Shown here piece by piece: positions 34,901-44,069 of a stretch of 64,000 nt of DNA (positions within the stretch are counted from its first letter, which is position 1; each line of letters starts with the position of its first letter). This DNA comes from Atriophallophorus winterbourni. Its lineage: Eukaryota > Platyhelminthes > Trematoda > Plagiorchiida > Microphallidae. The DNA lies in NCBI GenBank assembly GCA_013407085.1, contig JACCGJ010006066.1, positions 1 through 64,000 on the forward strand, given 5' to 3'. The notes beneath the pieces were generated by a model, which saw only the letters and a list, made by a program, of their open reading frames with translations, did not search any database and was not told where the DNA came from. The translations under genes and the position numbers were made by a program.

Positions 34901-37444
34901 ATATTCCGCAATGGTGCAATGCAACTATTCAAACGAAAACGGTTGGGCGATTAAAAATGCGTACATCAAAACATTAGTAGCAATGCCATTCGTTCTCACT
35001 GATGCAAGTCTCAACGAAGTTGTTATCGCGGATGATCCCGCAACATTGGTATGCAAAGAGACTGGTGAACCGTTAACAAGCGGAAACTTGATTCTACATA
35101 ATGACAAACGCCAAGGCCAAACCATTGAGATAGTGAGTAATATTTTTTGAACGTTATAAGTAATATATTCTAAAGAAAGTACAAAAGTAGAAATTCAAAA
35201 CGGTATTGCCATACTATTGTTTTTCTTCATTTTAATTTGAAGCAAACTCCATGATTATATTACCAATTATTTCTCAAGAAAACGTTATCGGTGTTTTCGG
35301 GTTTATTTACTAATTTGACCGAAATCCATCCTCGAATAGAAGGAGAAAGTTAGAAATGTAGAAAATCAAAAGTATTCGTGAAACGTGACAAACTTGTTTA
35401 GTTTTTTTAATTTTGAAATGTAACAGTGATAATGTGTTTAATGTATAACATTAAATAGCAAAATCTCCGTTATATAGCACATCACTTGGACTTGATTTTT
35501 CATAGAAGAAATGGTAGAATGGCTTTTTAAAGAATAAAAATGCAGCTCAGCTTTGTGCAATCCTGTCCTGTGTTGATATATTTTAACAAGACAATAATAA
35601 CAAATTTATAACTGAATGTAAATGTGATAATCTGGGAGTCAATAGCTGAGGAGTTAGTAATGGCGTCTTTAGAAAAACAGAAATGATAACACTCGATAAA
35701 CAGACGATCTTTTGGGTACTATAGATTTTGCTGCTAAACATTCGTTCAATTTTCGGCGTCAGAAAAGATAGTTTAACCATTAGAATAGAAGATGTTAATC
35801 GGTTGGAAAAAATACATTTTCAAATAACTTTATTCGTATATGTTATTAAAGTTTTGTCCTCATTTATACACAAAATATTTATTTTTTTATTCAAATAGAA
35901 TTCGTACGAAAGGTGACGATTTTCATGTAAAGAATCAACAGTGGCATAGGATTCAAACATTGATTATCACTTTACTTATATCTTAAATCTCATTAAATCT
36001 CTACATCACTCTTTCCATCAGAAGACTCAAAACAGCATTAAACCAGTTGTGTTGTGTCGCGAAGGTGACGTATTCGCCATTATGAATAATACATTAATAG
36101 ACGCCTTAAGTGCTTGGTTAGTATTCATTTTATGATTCTGCATTAAAATATGTTTTTTGTGAGAAACATATTCAGCAGTGAAACACAAGTGTAGTACTGA
36201 TTTAAGGCTCACTTAACGGATCTCGCGGTCTCCACTTAATGAAGGCAAACTGCCAGGCAACTGTGGTGGTCTGTAAGACAAGTGTGAGCAACACAATATA
36301 TTGATGTTTATTACTTTCTTCCTCAAATGGGCATACTAGTTTATTTGGTACAATGAAGACTATAACTAAGAAACGAGCTAGGAATATAGATCGCGGCTTT
36401 GTACAAAAATAATTTTCCACTTTTAATTTTAAAAACAAATTTCGCATAGCTATATACATTCTAAAAAACAATGTATTTCAGTTAGATAGTAATGAAAGAA
36501 CATTAGCATACGAGTAAAAATAAAGTTACCATATTTTACGTGTGTGGTAACATTTTCAAAACGTTTCCAAATTTTCACTTTTAATCTTACGGTAAAATTT
36601 CAACGTTATGCTTCCCTGGTGATCCTGCAATAATTAACGTAATTTTTACTTACAAACAGTATGGAAATATCAAAGAATTCGGAGAATATGAATGCTTAGC
36701 TGAAAACGATTTGGTGGATGCATCAAGAAACCTTGTGCTATATGTTTTCCAGCAGGAGGGTCTACAAATATTCTTTCGTTCCGAACAAAACCGTCGATGG
36801 GGTCGCTTGATATCACCAAAAATAGATGGAATCATCACTGTGTATGCATTCCATGATGGAGAACTGAAAATGCATTGTGCATCAATGAAGAATAAGAGAA
36901 GCACTTATCCATATTCGTAGGTTATGAAAGGTCGCAGACCAAATAACACCATTATAAGTTTGCACTAGGAATTATCTTCTAAACAATGAAAAAATACGAT
37001 AATCATCATTTGTGCAATTAAGACCAATTTCATTTTATGAAATTACATCCCCAATTGACATGTTGGCATTGTTGCCCTAATTACAATAAACTAAAAATGT
37101 ATTAATTATATTTAAACACGAACTGTGACAGTGAACAATTTAACTTAATTATATATACATATACATATATACCATTCTGTTGTTATTGAAATGTTGCAAA
37201 AATATTCCAAACAGTTTTCGGTGCTACATTGCACCAACGGTGGGACTTAGATTAGTCCCCATATAAAAGATAAATATCAATTTGCAAATGAGGATTTACC
37301 CTCGAAATCGAAAAATAAATGGGTTTAGCACAAAGTCAGAACGGCGTTCGAATATCAGGTCACGGATACACATACCTGATGAGCGGCAATAACCGCCAAA
37401 CCGGTCGTGTGCTTCTGTCCTGCTTTTCGAACGTCATATACTAC

Positions 37445-37500
<56 letters not shown>

Positions 37501-40500
37501 CACATTTCACATCATCATTTGTGAACATTTACCTTGGTAAATGTTATCTCCACTACCAATTTTGGCTAGGCTGAGAAGGGGTGTAGCATTGAAATAAAAA
37601 GTATATCTAGCTACTTTTAATTTAAACAATGCGCCAGTGAGCTAGTGATGTGCTTCGCCTAAGTGTCCAGAGGTCGCAGGTTCGAGTCACGGAGCGGAAT
37701 TATTTTCTGAAAATTATTCGTCATCTGATTGAAGACACATCATTTTTCTAAATAGGATGTTCTAACTTTCATCTCTCTGATCTTAATTTCGATTTCTTCC
37801 AAAGCAATCTTCCTCTCCCATTTTATCCGCTCCCTTGATTTTCTTTTCATTTCCATTTCGTTGAGTTTGGCCTCTGCTGGTTCAGCGAAACGGTGCACGA
37901 ATGTTTGCAGAGATTCAGAAAAGGAACTGTGGGGAGAATCATTAGTGAGATTGTCATTAGGAAACGTATCAAAAATGGATCCAGCTCATAAGAGCTGGAA
38001 CTTTCCTTGAGCACTGCACCCGCTATTACTTGTAGTTTGTTAGTAGACATACTAAAAAGATTTTTATTAACAATTATCACCCAGTGGTTTGTTTGAACTT
38101 CTGTCGCTTTGGACAAAATTGAAATTGAGATAAGGGATATAAATGTTAGACAACGCTATTTGGAAGAAATGATGTGTCTTATATCCGATGACGAATTATT
38201 TACAGAAAATAATTTCGCCACCGGGACTCGAACCTGCGACTGCAAGGGTATTGGTTTTAACTTCTACCCATTTTGAGAGTCTGCGACAAATTTTAAGTAG
38301 TACATTGGGTAAATTCAATGCACCTGCTTTCGACATCGCATGATTCAGGTTGATATAGTTGCTACTCAATCGGTAGATTATAAAACCTAGTAACGAAGTT
38401 GGTGCTATTGAATATTTATTTCGAGTATCGAACAATGTTCACAACATCGCTGTCTAAGGTTGCCTCGAAACATGTTTGTCTGGGTGTAGGTATATAATTA
38501 ATACAATTTTCAATGAGTTTTGTGAGAACTGTATGCTGCAAAGCGCGCTTTTAATTAGACTTGCACTAACGATTTATTTTCACATATCAGTGCGATCAAC
38601 GAATTCAATTGTTATATAAACGACGTGAAGAGATTGGTTTCATTAATTTATCCAACCACCTAAGCCTGTTGTCTTGTGGTTCTTGTAATTTTTGGTAGCA
38701 TAGAATCTCTCGTGAATATGGCATTTCGTTCATTTTAAAATCCTAAAATAACGTTGAAAACCAATTATATATGATAAAATAAATGCATCCTATTCCAGAA
38801 CAATCTCCAAAATTGAAGGAATCTCTGATAAGGCAGGTCCAAAATCCTTGGACGTCAATCGAAGACTCTATGGAAAAAGTATTAATATTTTGTGTTTGGA
38901 TGAGAAATCAAAAACTATCGGTCCGGTCTATTATTTGGAAGTATCGTCAGGTGATTACATTATCTATTCACGATTATTTCGAACATTAGTCAAATTATAA
39001 TGTTACGTTCATGAAAGCAATAAGACCAACCTAAGAGATTCAATACTTAGAAATACAATATTAATATTATTATGTGTAATACAAATGCATGCAAATGAAT
39101 AATTGTTATAATAGTAATCGTTCCAAGCACACGAAAACGGAGCTTGTTGTTGATCATTCAATGTAACTTTATTCATAAAATAACGTTTACCTTACAATCA
39201 GTAAATGCATACGAATGACCATTCTTGTTCAAACGTTTCATGTTTCAGGTTCCGAACACACCGCATTCACGGTTGAGCAAAATAACGACGACAAGTTAAA
39301 CTTTACTGTGTGTCTCAAAAGTGTGAAACTTGTCAATTTAAACAAACAAATTCGAAAAACCGAGCAAGATAGTGAGGAGAATGCCATGTGTCCGGCTGCG
39401 TACACTTTGCTTTATAAACGAATTGACGAGGAAACAATGCATTCGAGACAATTTGATTGCGAACAACGTTGTGTCACCGTTGAGGCTGAGTTGAAAGGTT
39501 GTTCCATTCCCAATTAGTGTATTACTCTATTATCAGTGGATTGTACATCAATGAAAGCAAAATATCTTTTGTCAGTAGGCTAAAGTTAATTTTTTGTTTC
39601 AAAACTCGTTTTTTTGCTGCACGGATCAAAAATTTGAAGATAATATAGCCAAAGTGCCACAGATATTTATTTGTAATAAATAAAATTGCTTTATTAGTTT
39701 CTTATCATTAGTGTCAGAATAGTTTTAATTGATATTATACCTAAAAGTGTTGATGATAATATTAACGCGTGTATTTAATCCGGGTATACGAATTGTGCTG
39801 AGATATCATCTCAGCGAATTAACTATTATCGAGACATTGCAACCTATGAAGAAGAAGAAGAAATTGACTTTATTCGTACACACGAATTTTCAGCTGTTAC
39901 AATAATTTCACCACAAATTTAAAAAATGATAAACATGTCCCGACATCGAGTTACAATTTGTCGACTGAACGATTTTTCTTGTCCGTCTTAATTGATTTGG
40001 GTCAAACGTTTCACTGCAAGTCCCGGTATCTCGTACTACGTTCTAAAGTGCACGTCCAAATTTGACCTCAGTTGATCCGAAAATATTTGATGCATTTTAG
40101 GCTTGGAGAAATTAATTGTATGCACGGCCGATTTGAAGGCCCCGCAAAAAAATACGGCACAATGTTATTTATATGTATGAAATTGTGTCTATTGTTGTTC
40201 ACAAACTGAAAGACACGTATTTCATGTGTGTAGTTAGAAAAAGAAAGCGGGACACATTCTATCATTCTACATAACAAGTTGATGTTTGATTGTCGCCGCC
40301 ATTTTTTAAGAATTGTTTACATTTTTTTCTGGAATATTTAACTCTACATGTATGATCATTTTTTGAATGATCAAACGATCATCATTATTTGCCAAACATT
40401 TACGATACTCTATTCGTTATAGAATAAAATTTGTTATATTTGAGGGATGGTGATTGGTTCGTTTTTTTAAGCATTATTACTCGATTATTTGAGAGTAAAA

Positions 40501-41047
40501 ATTAACATTAACTCATATTGACAATGTCTTTCAGCGTTAATCTTTTGAAAAACCATCGGAATGACATGATTTTTGTGGTTTATCACTAGCTTGTAAACAA
40601 ATCTTCTTTGAAAGGCAATCTTCTGTCCATGGGCTTAGGCTGCATTTGCACACACATTTTTAATTGAATATCAATAGATATTTTTATTTGCCTGACATGA
40701 TAACACTCTTGGGAGAGAGCATTATAAAGCGCAGTTGATTACACCACATCTCATTACGTCTAATATTATCCGAAAATTTTCTTACAGAAACAAACTACAC
40801 GATTCAAGTTCAATTAGCAATGCAACCGTTCCCGTTGCTCACATCGGATGCTTTTCATCTTGAAGTTGACAAACGAAAGCAAATGAGTTCAGGAGCAATG
40901 TTTGGCATCGTTTTTGCCTTGTTGGGGATCACTGCTTTGGTGGTAGGCGGTGTATTATTGGGGAACCTAATTTTTATTCGCTTTCGTAAAACTCAAGGAA
41001 AATACAAGAGGGAAAAATTATGCGAACACGATATTAAAGTTGAGTAA
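22897..41047 (+). CDS. Immunoglobulin-superfamily type I membrane protein, nine exons
   Basis: Exons: 22,897-22,984; 24,191-24,290; 24,771-24,973; 27,664-27,829; 34,872-35,132; 36,660-36,916; 38,799-38,950; 39,249-39,497; 40,788-41,047. All introns are GT-AG, and the phases agree except for one base missing in exon 4. The product is about 578 residues: signal peptide (1-22), Ig1 (exons 2-3), Ig2 (exons 4-5), Ig3 (exons 5-6), a fourth Ig-like domain (exons 6-7), a fibronectin-III-like domain (exons 8-9), one transmembrane helix and a 24-residue basic tail. It probably acts in adhesion or recognition at the cell surface. I cannot name an orthologue. The tail is too short for a kinase or phosphatase. 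The frame break is either an assembly error or a null allele. Confidence 0.8.
22985..24120 (+). other. Intron 1 sequence
   Basis: AT-rich. It contains one short dispersed repeat at 23,905-23,965 (ACCGGTTTCTGGCTGTTGGCC). I see no other feature. Confidence 0.6.
24121..24290 (+). CDS. Candidate alternative first exon of the Ig-superfamily gene
   Basis: An ATG at 24,121 opens a frame that runs without splicing into exon 2 (24,191-24,290). The extra 24 residues (MPINFFVSMMLIILQYILLI then KLSA) form a convincing second signal peptide, with cleavage likely after LSA and before ENIIDF. The exon 2 acceptor (TTTCAG at 24,185-24,190) lies inside this coding stretch. A transcript starting in intron 1 would therefore give a secreted or membrane form with the same mature protein. 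Chance is possible, as AT-rich introns often encode hydrophobic residues. Confidence 0.5.
24191..24290 (+). CDS. Ig-superfamily gene exon 2 (Ig1, first half)
   Basis: Encodes ENIIDFVPTDVIYIKEGKVP then QLKCTIKYSGTV, the B strand with the first Ig Cys (LKC). Acceptor TTTCAG, donor GTGAGT at 24,291, phase 1 in and phase 2 out. Confidence 0.85.
24771..24973 (+). CDS. Ig-superfamily gene exon 3 (Ig1, second half)
   Basis: Carries the core Trp (QGWIQL) and the second Cys in EEGDYACSVTGPFG (D-x-Y-x-C), then NKTTLKID. Acceptor TTTACAG, donor GTAAGT at 24,974, phase 2 in and phase 1 out. Confidence 0.88.
24974..26179 (+). other. Intron 3, left part
   Basis: No exon, repeat or element recognised. Confidence 0.5.
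26180..26720 (+). pseudogene. RTE-like 5' fragment in intron 3
   Basis: DNA similar to 44,130-44,780 (the leader and start of the endonuclease of the RTE copy there). Translation gives SVRSMLPRFHEG, then AVKAFAVINNDLKWL, the RTE start block (NVRSMLPGF..., AVINNELK). It stops after about 60 codons of endonuclease. A 5' fragment without the 3' end is unusual for target-primed insertion and implies later deletion. Confidence 0.7.
26721..27663 (+). other. Intron 3, right part
   Basis: AT-rich sequence with nothing recognised. Confidence 0.5.
27664..27829 (+). CDS. Ig-superfamily gene exon 4 (Ig2, first half) with frame break
   Basis: Starts in frame with exon 3 (KPAILTIPSNTEVLME). The Ig B-C strands then follow in another frame (NKASIYCYIDEAHAGNVTWL and KNGEKLSEHDENLQITDKN). 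One base is missing around 27,711-27,713, and no alternative acceptor restores the frame. The Cys and Trp of the domain (YCY, VTWL) are present. Donor GTGAGT at 27,830. Confidence 0.75.
28141..30090 (-). pseudogene. RTE-like relic in intron 4 (antisense to the gene)
   Basis: From high to low coordinates the minus strand reads MLPGFQDKVWNIRGLRKSAV and MELKRLNVYLAVL (30,040-29,960), VYTLTLSATPSEKDAFYINL (29,740), VVVLSDFNSRIGV (29,650), HPRSKHWHHLDPILVRH (29,470) and CDTDHSLVCAKL (29,360). These are the endonuclease blocks of the RTE family, including the DFN and terminal Asp-His. The region 29,300-28,141 gives only scattered RT and C-terminal blocks (for example KRYMKAFGNDPAN near 28,340). Many stops are present. 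Confidence 0.8.
30091..31049 (+). other. Intron 4, middle part
   Basis: No recognisable gene or repeat. An open frame of 110 codons (30,418-30,750, minus) has no motif. Confidence 0.5.
31050..31618 (+). pseudogene. CR1-like post-RT domain in intron 4
   Basis: A well-preserved open stretch (31,087-31,560): EKDLGVWVSSTLKPSHNVKA, TYLRPTMEYAVQAWSPWLKK, RTTKLVCGLKHKQYEDRI, DSPYRRLRGDLILMFNI and SRLNCRRYFYSVRVCF. One stop replaces the Trp of WNSLP. There the frame is cut off and Penelope sequence begins. The RT half is missing, so this is a 5'-truncated CR1 copy interrupted by the Penelope element. Confidence 0.85.
31619..33219 (+). pseudogene. Penelope-like RT plus GIY-YIG endonuclease
   Basis: RT blocks: RFYGLRKIHKEGIPVRPIVD, MVSFDVSALFTNV (catalytic Asp), KEGLAMGSPISPVLANMYME. 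Then, after a one-base loss at about 32,265-32,275, WWRYVDDTFV with both catalytic Asp residues. After a thumb region (TLPFLDCL, KTSVYRKPIDTD) come CKDCSGVYIGQTSREIHTRI (the GIY-YIG core with its Arg) and SALAEHVLDTGH. The CKDC cysteines match the zinc-binding pair often found before this domain. The endonuclease would cut target DNA. The single frameshift is the only clear inactivating change apart from the missing N-terminus. Confidence 0.88.
33526..33570 (+). ncRNA. Candidate hammerhead ribozyme in the Penelope 3' region
   Basis: The core CTGACGA (33,532-33,538) and GAAAC (33,557-33,561) are separated by a hairpin with CTTCTG pairing with CAGAAG. GGT just before the core can pair with ACC just after GTT (33,562-33,567), giving stem I, with cleavage expected after GTT. 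Stem III would be the self-complementary AACGTT, too short for a monomer but able to pair between two copies. Hammerheads with very short stem III are known from Penelope-like elements. Folding and self-cleavage are not shown here. Confidence 0.6.
33651..33672. repeat. (TTGAA)n tract
   Basis: Four tandem TGAAT/TTGAA units at the right end of the Penelope/CR1 composite. The CR1 copy at 1,385-1,407 ends in a similar tract. Confidence 0.8.
33673..34871 (+). other. Intron 4, right part
   Basis: AT-rich, with nothing recognised. Confidence 0.5.
34872..35132 (+). CDS. Ig-superfamily gene exon 5 (Ig2 end, Ig3 start)
   Basis: Acceptor GATAG. Encodes TLLVRNLNIGYSAMVQCNYS and NENGWAIKNAYIKTL, the F-G strands of Ig2 with its second Cys (VQCNY). 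VIADDPATLVCKETGEP follows with the first Cys of Ig3. Donor GTGAGT at 35,133. 261 bp, phase 0 in and out. Confidence 0.85.
35133..36659 (+). other. Intron 5
   Basis: Contains an inverted copy of the short dispersed repeat (36,215-36,300). Nothing else recognised. Confidence 0.5.
36660..36916 (+). CDS. Ig-superfamily gene exon 6 (Ig3 end, Ig4-like start)
   Basis: Acceptor AAACAG. YGNIKEFGEYECLAENDLVD closes Ig3 (E-Y-E-C-x-A-x-N). DGELKMHCASMKNKRS then provides the first Cys of a fourth Ig-like domain. Donor GTAGGT at 36,917; reading into the intron meets TAG at once. Phase 0 in, phase 2 out. Confidence 0.85.
36917..37629 (+). other. Intron 6, left part
   Basis: AT-rich. It includes the (TA)n tract at 37,449-37,498 and no other recognised feature. 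Confidence 0.5.
37449..37498. repeat. (TA)n microsatellite
   Basis: About 25 uninterrupted TA units. Confidence 0.95.
37630..37860 (+). repeat. tRNA-derived SINE-like copy (+)
   Basis: GTGAGCTAGTGATG (about 37,635) resembles a Pol III A box, and GCAGGTTCGAGTCACGG (about 37,676) is a good B box. The following 150 bp is the inverse of 38,100-38,215, including the GAAAATTATTCGTCATCTGA stretch. Pol III activity is not shown. Confidence 0.65.
38100..38300 (-). repeat. tRNA-derived SINE-like copy (-)
   Basis: Reverse complement carries CAGGTTCGAGTCCCGG (B box) and AATAATTCGTCATCGGA, matching the + copy. The adjoining part (38,110-38,190) can be read as IEIEIRDINVRQRYLEEMM. Its partner near 37,775-37,830 (minus) reads IEIKIREMKVRTSYLE, so a short coding fragment is shared by both. 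Confidence 0.65.
38799..38950 (+). CDS. Ig-superfamily gene exon 7 (Ig4-like, second half)
   Basis: Acceptor TTCCAG at 38,798. The frame that continues exon 6 is open: ISKIEGISDKAGPKSLDVNR, then YGKSINILCLDEKSKTIGPV with a Cys that could pair with that of exon 6, and YYLEVSS. Donor GTGATT at 38,951. Phase 2 in, phase 1 out. Confidence 0.78.
39249..39497 (+). CDS. Ig-superfamily gene exon 8 (fibronectin-III-like domain)
   Basis: Acceptor TTTCAG. Encodes GSEHTAFTVEQNNDDKLNFT, then CPAAYTLLYKRIDEE and CEQRCVTVEAELK. The YTLLYKR strand and the VTVEAEL block continuing into TNYTIQVQLA of exon 9 fit a fibronectin-III fold with extra Cys residues. The donor GTTGTT at 39,498 is weak but keeps phase 1. 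Confidence 0.75.
39498..40787 (+). other. Intron 8
   Basis: AT-rich, with no exon or element recognised. A GAAGAA run occurs at 39,849-39,862. Confidence 0.5.
40788..41047 (+). CDS. Ig-superfamily gene exon 9 (transmembrane and tail)
   Basis: Acceptor TTACAG. After TNYTIQVQLAM and a juxtamembrane segment (HLEVDKRKQMSS), a 25-residue hydrophobic helix (GIVFALLGITALVVGGVLLG and so on) is followed by the stop-transfer FRKTQGKYKREKL and the C-terminus HDIKVE, then TAA at 41,045. This fixes type I topology with a short cytoplasmic tail. Confidence 0.88.
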
Positions 41048-41214
41048 GATTTTGGATGTTTAATGTTGCTATTTTAAACGCTGAACAATTGCGAACATAT
41101 TTTTTACGCTGCATTCTCTGACAATTTTCAAATACAAATGTATTAATCGCATTATTATTATTATTAGCGAAACCTGGGAGCGTAATTAAATAGAACTTCA
41201 TCCAATAACTATAA

Positions 41215-42020
41215 TTCAATTAATTTCAATTCAATTTACTGGTCTATGAATCATATAGCTTTTCAAGCTCTGGGTACTTGTGTCCATAGCTAGATGTTAT
41301 CCGCAAATAACAAGATTTTGCAACGATCAAATTTAGGTAAGTCATTTACATAGATCAGTAAAACAATTGGTCCAATCACCGATTCCTGCGGCACTCCACT
41401 CGATAATTTAACGGGTCCTGACGAAGCACCATCAACGCTTACTCGAATGAAACGGTCGCGGAGATGTTTCTGTAACCAGGCTAGTAGTGAACTCTTGATG
41501 CCACATTGCTCCATTTCTTGTAGTAACAGACTGTGGTTGACACGATTGAATGCTCTTGACATATCAAGATAACAAGCGTGTATGGCGAGTACTTTTTCTA
41601 CAGTTTGTGTCCATTGACGTGGGCGAGCAGAAGGTTTGAACGGCAAAGGTGTTTTTTTCTAAAGCCGTGTTGTTCGATTTCGAGCAAGCAATTTTCTTCC
41701 AGATGTTCTGGGACGCTGTTTGCTACGCGGTGCTCAATCAATTTAGAGATCACCGGTAGTTGTGTTACTGGTCGATAGTTGGATACTTTGGAACAGTGTC
41801 CTCCTTTGTAGATGGTGCAAATGATGTTACTGTTCCAATCACAAGGAACTAAACTTTGAGTTAATGATAGGCGAAACATGTAGTGTGGGTACACGAAGTA
41901 TAAGCACGGTGTTTTAGAAACAGCGTAGTAATTTTGTCAGCTCCGGGAGATTTTGTCGAGTTGAGATTTAGCAATGTGCGGAGGACATTGTCCGATGTGA
42001 ATGTTAGTTGTTTTTAAAAC
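41215..42020 (-). pseudogene. CR1-like RT relic with internal deletion
   Basis: From 42,010 downward: NLNSTKSPGADKI, YRPVTQLPVISKLIEH, EIEQHGFRKKHLCRSNLLLA, CYLDMSRAFNRVNHSLLLQ (catalytic Asp), SSGVPQESVIGPIVLLIYV and LLFADNI, where the FADD motif has become FADN. Immediately after this the sequence passes to an ATTGAATTGAAATTAATTGA tail (41,215-41,240), so the C-terminal domain was lost by internal deletion. Confidence 0.82.
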
Positions 42021-42689
42021 GTTTTTGGGTTATATTACGGTAGTTAGGGGGCAGGTAAAGGTGAGTCGTGGGATGAAGTTAGTGTGAAAGAAAGGGCTTT
42101 ATAGTGTCTTTGTAGTGGCAACTCCTAGTTTCACCCTGGACCGGTCATGATATAAAAATTTAAGGTTTGAATTCATTTTGTTGAGTAAATGTTTTGGTAA
42201 TTCAATTTGTCATCTACAACAAGTTTGTTAAAGTTATTTCTCCGCAAACGGAATGAATCGGATCTCTAAATATTTGTATGATAACAATGAACCCGCCATG
42301 CAGCAATTCCCGGAGTCAATCATTTTCGTGTTCGTCTTCTCAGCTTAAACGTATATCCCTTCTTTGCGCCTTTTGAACAAGATGATTTTGCATTTCCTTT
42401 ATAATTTATTGCCACCGATCGTGCACCTTTTCGGACTTAATGCCAATGTCTGTGGCATTCTTAACAGTAGTTATAAGTTGTGAAATGTCAATTTTTGTAA
42501 TCATCTTGTTCGTGTAACTTGTTCGGATTACTTAGTACCGGATTTAAACACGTGATGAAGAGGTTACAGCGATTCCGTGACGACGTCTCATGAATATGTC
42601 TCACGGTGACCGCTGGACCGGTTTTCCGTCTGGGCAGTGGACCTCATGTCACGTTCGGACATGTTTGTTGGTTGTGTAGGCCTTGCCAG
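42021..42689. other. Intergenic, no feature recognised
   Basis: No open frame of note. Remnants of the flanking CR1 copies cannot be excluded. Confidence 0.45.
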
Positions 42690-43100
42690 ATTCAAGATTC
42701 AAGATTGAAGAATTTATGGTCACAAAAAGCACAGCTTCACAATTACCATATCATAGTAAATATTCGTTCAGGAAATGGGTATAAAATAAACATGTAATGT
42801 CAAGTATAGTCAAGTTGTACAGTTACCATGAGTCAATACGCAGGTGTCGTCAAATCGTTATGCAACAAATAAGTATCCAAATTTCGAATAAACGTTTCGA
42901 TGCTGGGAGAGATAACAAGTGTTTCGGGGAGGGAATTCCAAAGGAAACAGACACGTACACAATAAAAATATCGTCGACAGCTGATACGGAATTGGATAAT
43001 TTGCAGTGTCGCTGAGTGGCTGCGTGTATGACGTGACTCACGGATGATTGATAATTGCGTGATTTCACTGTGCTCGGTGGCGAGAATTTAAAATTGAACA
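42690..43100 (-). pseudogene. CR1-like 3'-terminal relic
   Basis: The minus strand reads RISCRRYFYCVRVCFLWNSL, PETLVISPSIETFIRNLDTY and LLHNDLTTPAY to a stop near 42,835, matching the NCRRYFYSVRVCF...WNSLP end of the CR1 at 31,540. The tail consists of TTGAATC units (42,691-42,712). Confidence 0.75.
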
Positions 43101-43254
43101 ATTAATCCGCGATAACTGGTGAACCACATAAGATAGAACACGAAAGAAGTTATCGCATTCTGTAGCCCAATGTGGTCTTCGCAATGAAAGCAAAATCCAT
43201 TGGATAATTAATTTATCATATTACATGTCTTCGGAAACTCATGGTTCTGAGGCC

Positions 43255-43870
43255 AATCTCTGCTCATCCCCTCTGATCTTCTAGATTTATTCTTAATAAT
43301 TTTCTATCCCTAACTAACAAGCTATTAGCTTCGCTCAATCTCTTCTTTCTTATACCGCTGATATTATTCTAATAACCGAATCGTCGACATAAAATGAACA
43401 ATCATATTCTGAACTGTGGATTCCAAACCGTCGAATGTTTAGGAGGGACCGCGTTTCAAAACGTGAAGGTGGATGCCTTGTTTATTTTAAATCTCGCATT
43501 ATTAGCTGTTGATCTCTCACTGGGTGCATCTACTACTCACCAGATTCGAATTCATCATTAAATCAACCCTTGCTCGATTGCTTCATGGACAAATCTCTCC
43601 AGTCTTCCCGCTATAAATTGATTGCAAGAGATGTTAACCTTCCTTAACTCAAATGGGCAGAAAGCATCGATATAAGTAAAAAGTTCTTTGCCACCACCAT
43701 CACACTATTATGTTATACACTGTTGATAAACACTATCTTTCACCTTGTCGTTACTCTAAATATTTCAACATCTATCTTGAACGTATCAGCATCATTCTTC
43801 AATGGCGATCATAATATTATATATTTTGAATTGAGTTGCAATAATATAAATACTAGTAGTAGGAAAGCTT
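43255..43870 (+). pseudogene. Jockey/CR1-type endonuclease relic
   Basis: Frames give IPLILF..NRR, RRDRVSKREGGCLVYFKSRI, GCIYYSPDSNSSLNQPLL, SRYKLIARDVNLP and FFNGDHNIIYFELSC. The same blocks stand in the intact endonuclease at 59,286-60,146 (minus): RNRTLKRGGGCLIYVHSRF, GCIYYPPGS, YKLIAGDFNMP, FNGDHKILSFHLSC. This is therefore a second, decayed copy of that family. Confidence 0.75.
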
Positions 43871-44069
43871 GCATTCTGTTTTCTTGTTAGATTTTGTTCC
43901 GCTCAGATTGCCAGTGATCATCATCAAGCTGGTGAGTTAAGTCAGGCGGAATGTGGATTTCGATTAACTTGTTCACGCGAGAGCTAATAAGATGTGGTTA
44001 GTGAGTCTGTACTGATTTGAATTACGTCAGATCAGCCAAGGTCAGACCACATCTCCTGTTTTAATGTCT

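Noticed and set aside
36917..36920. Stop codon ending the Ig gene after exon 6 (a short form)
   Set aside because: A GTAGGT donor precedes the TAG and the frame continues correctly through exons 7-9 to a transmembrane helix. A retained-intron form is possible but unsupported.
37676..37695. A tRNA gene at the GGTTCGAGTC box
   Set aside because: The acceptor and anticodon arms cannot be formed; it fits a tRNA-derived SINE better.
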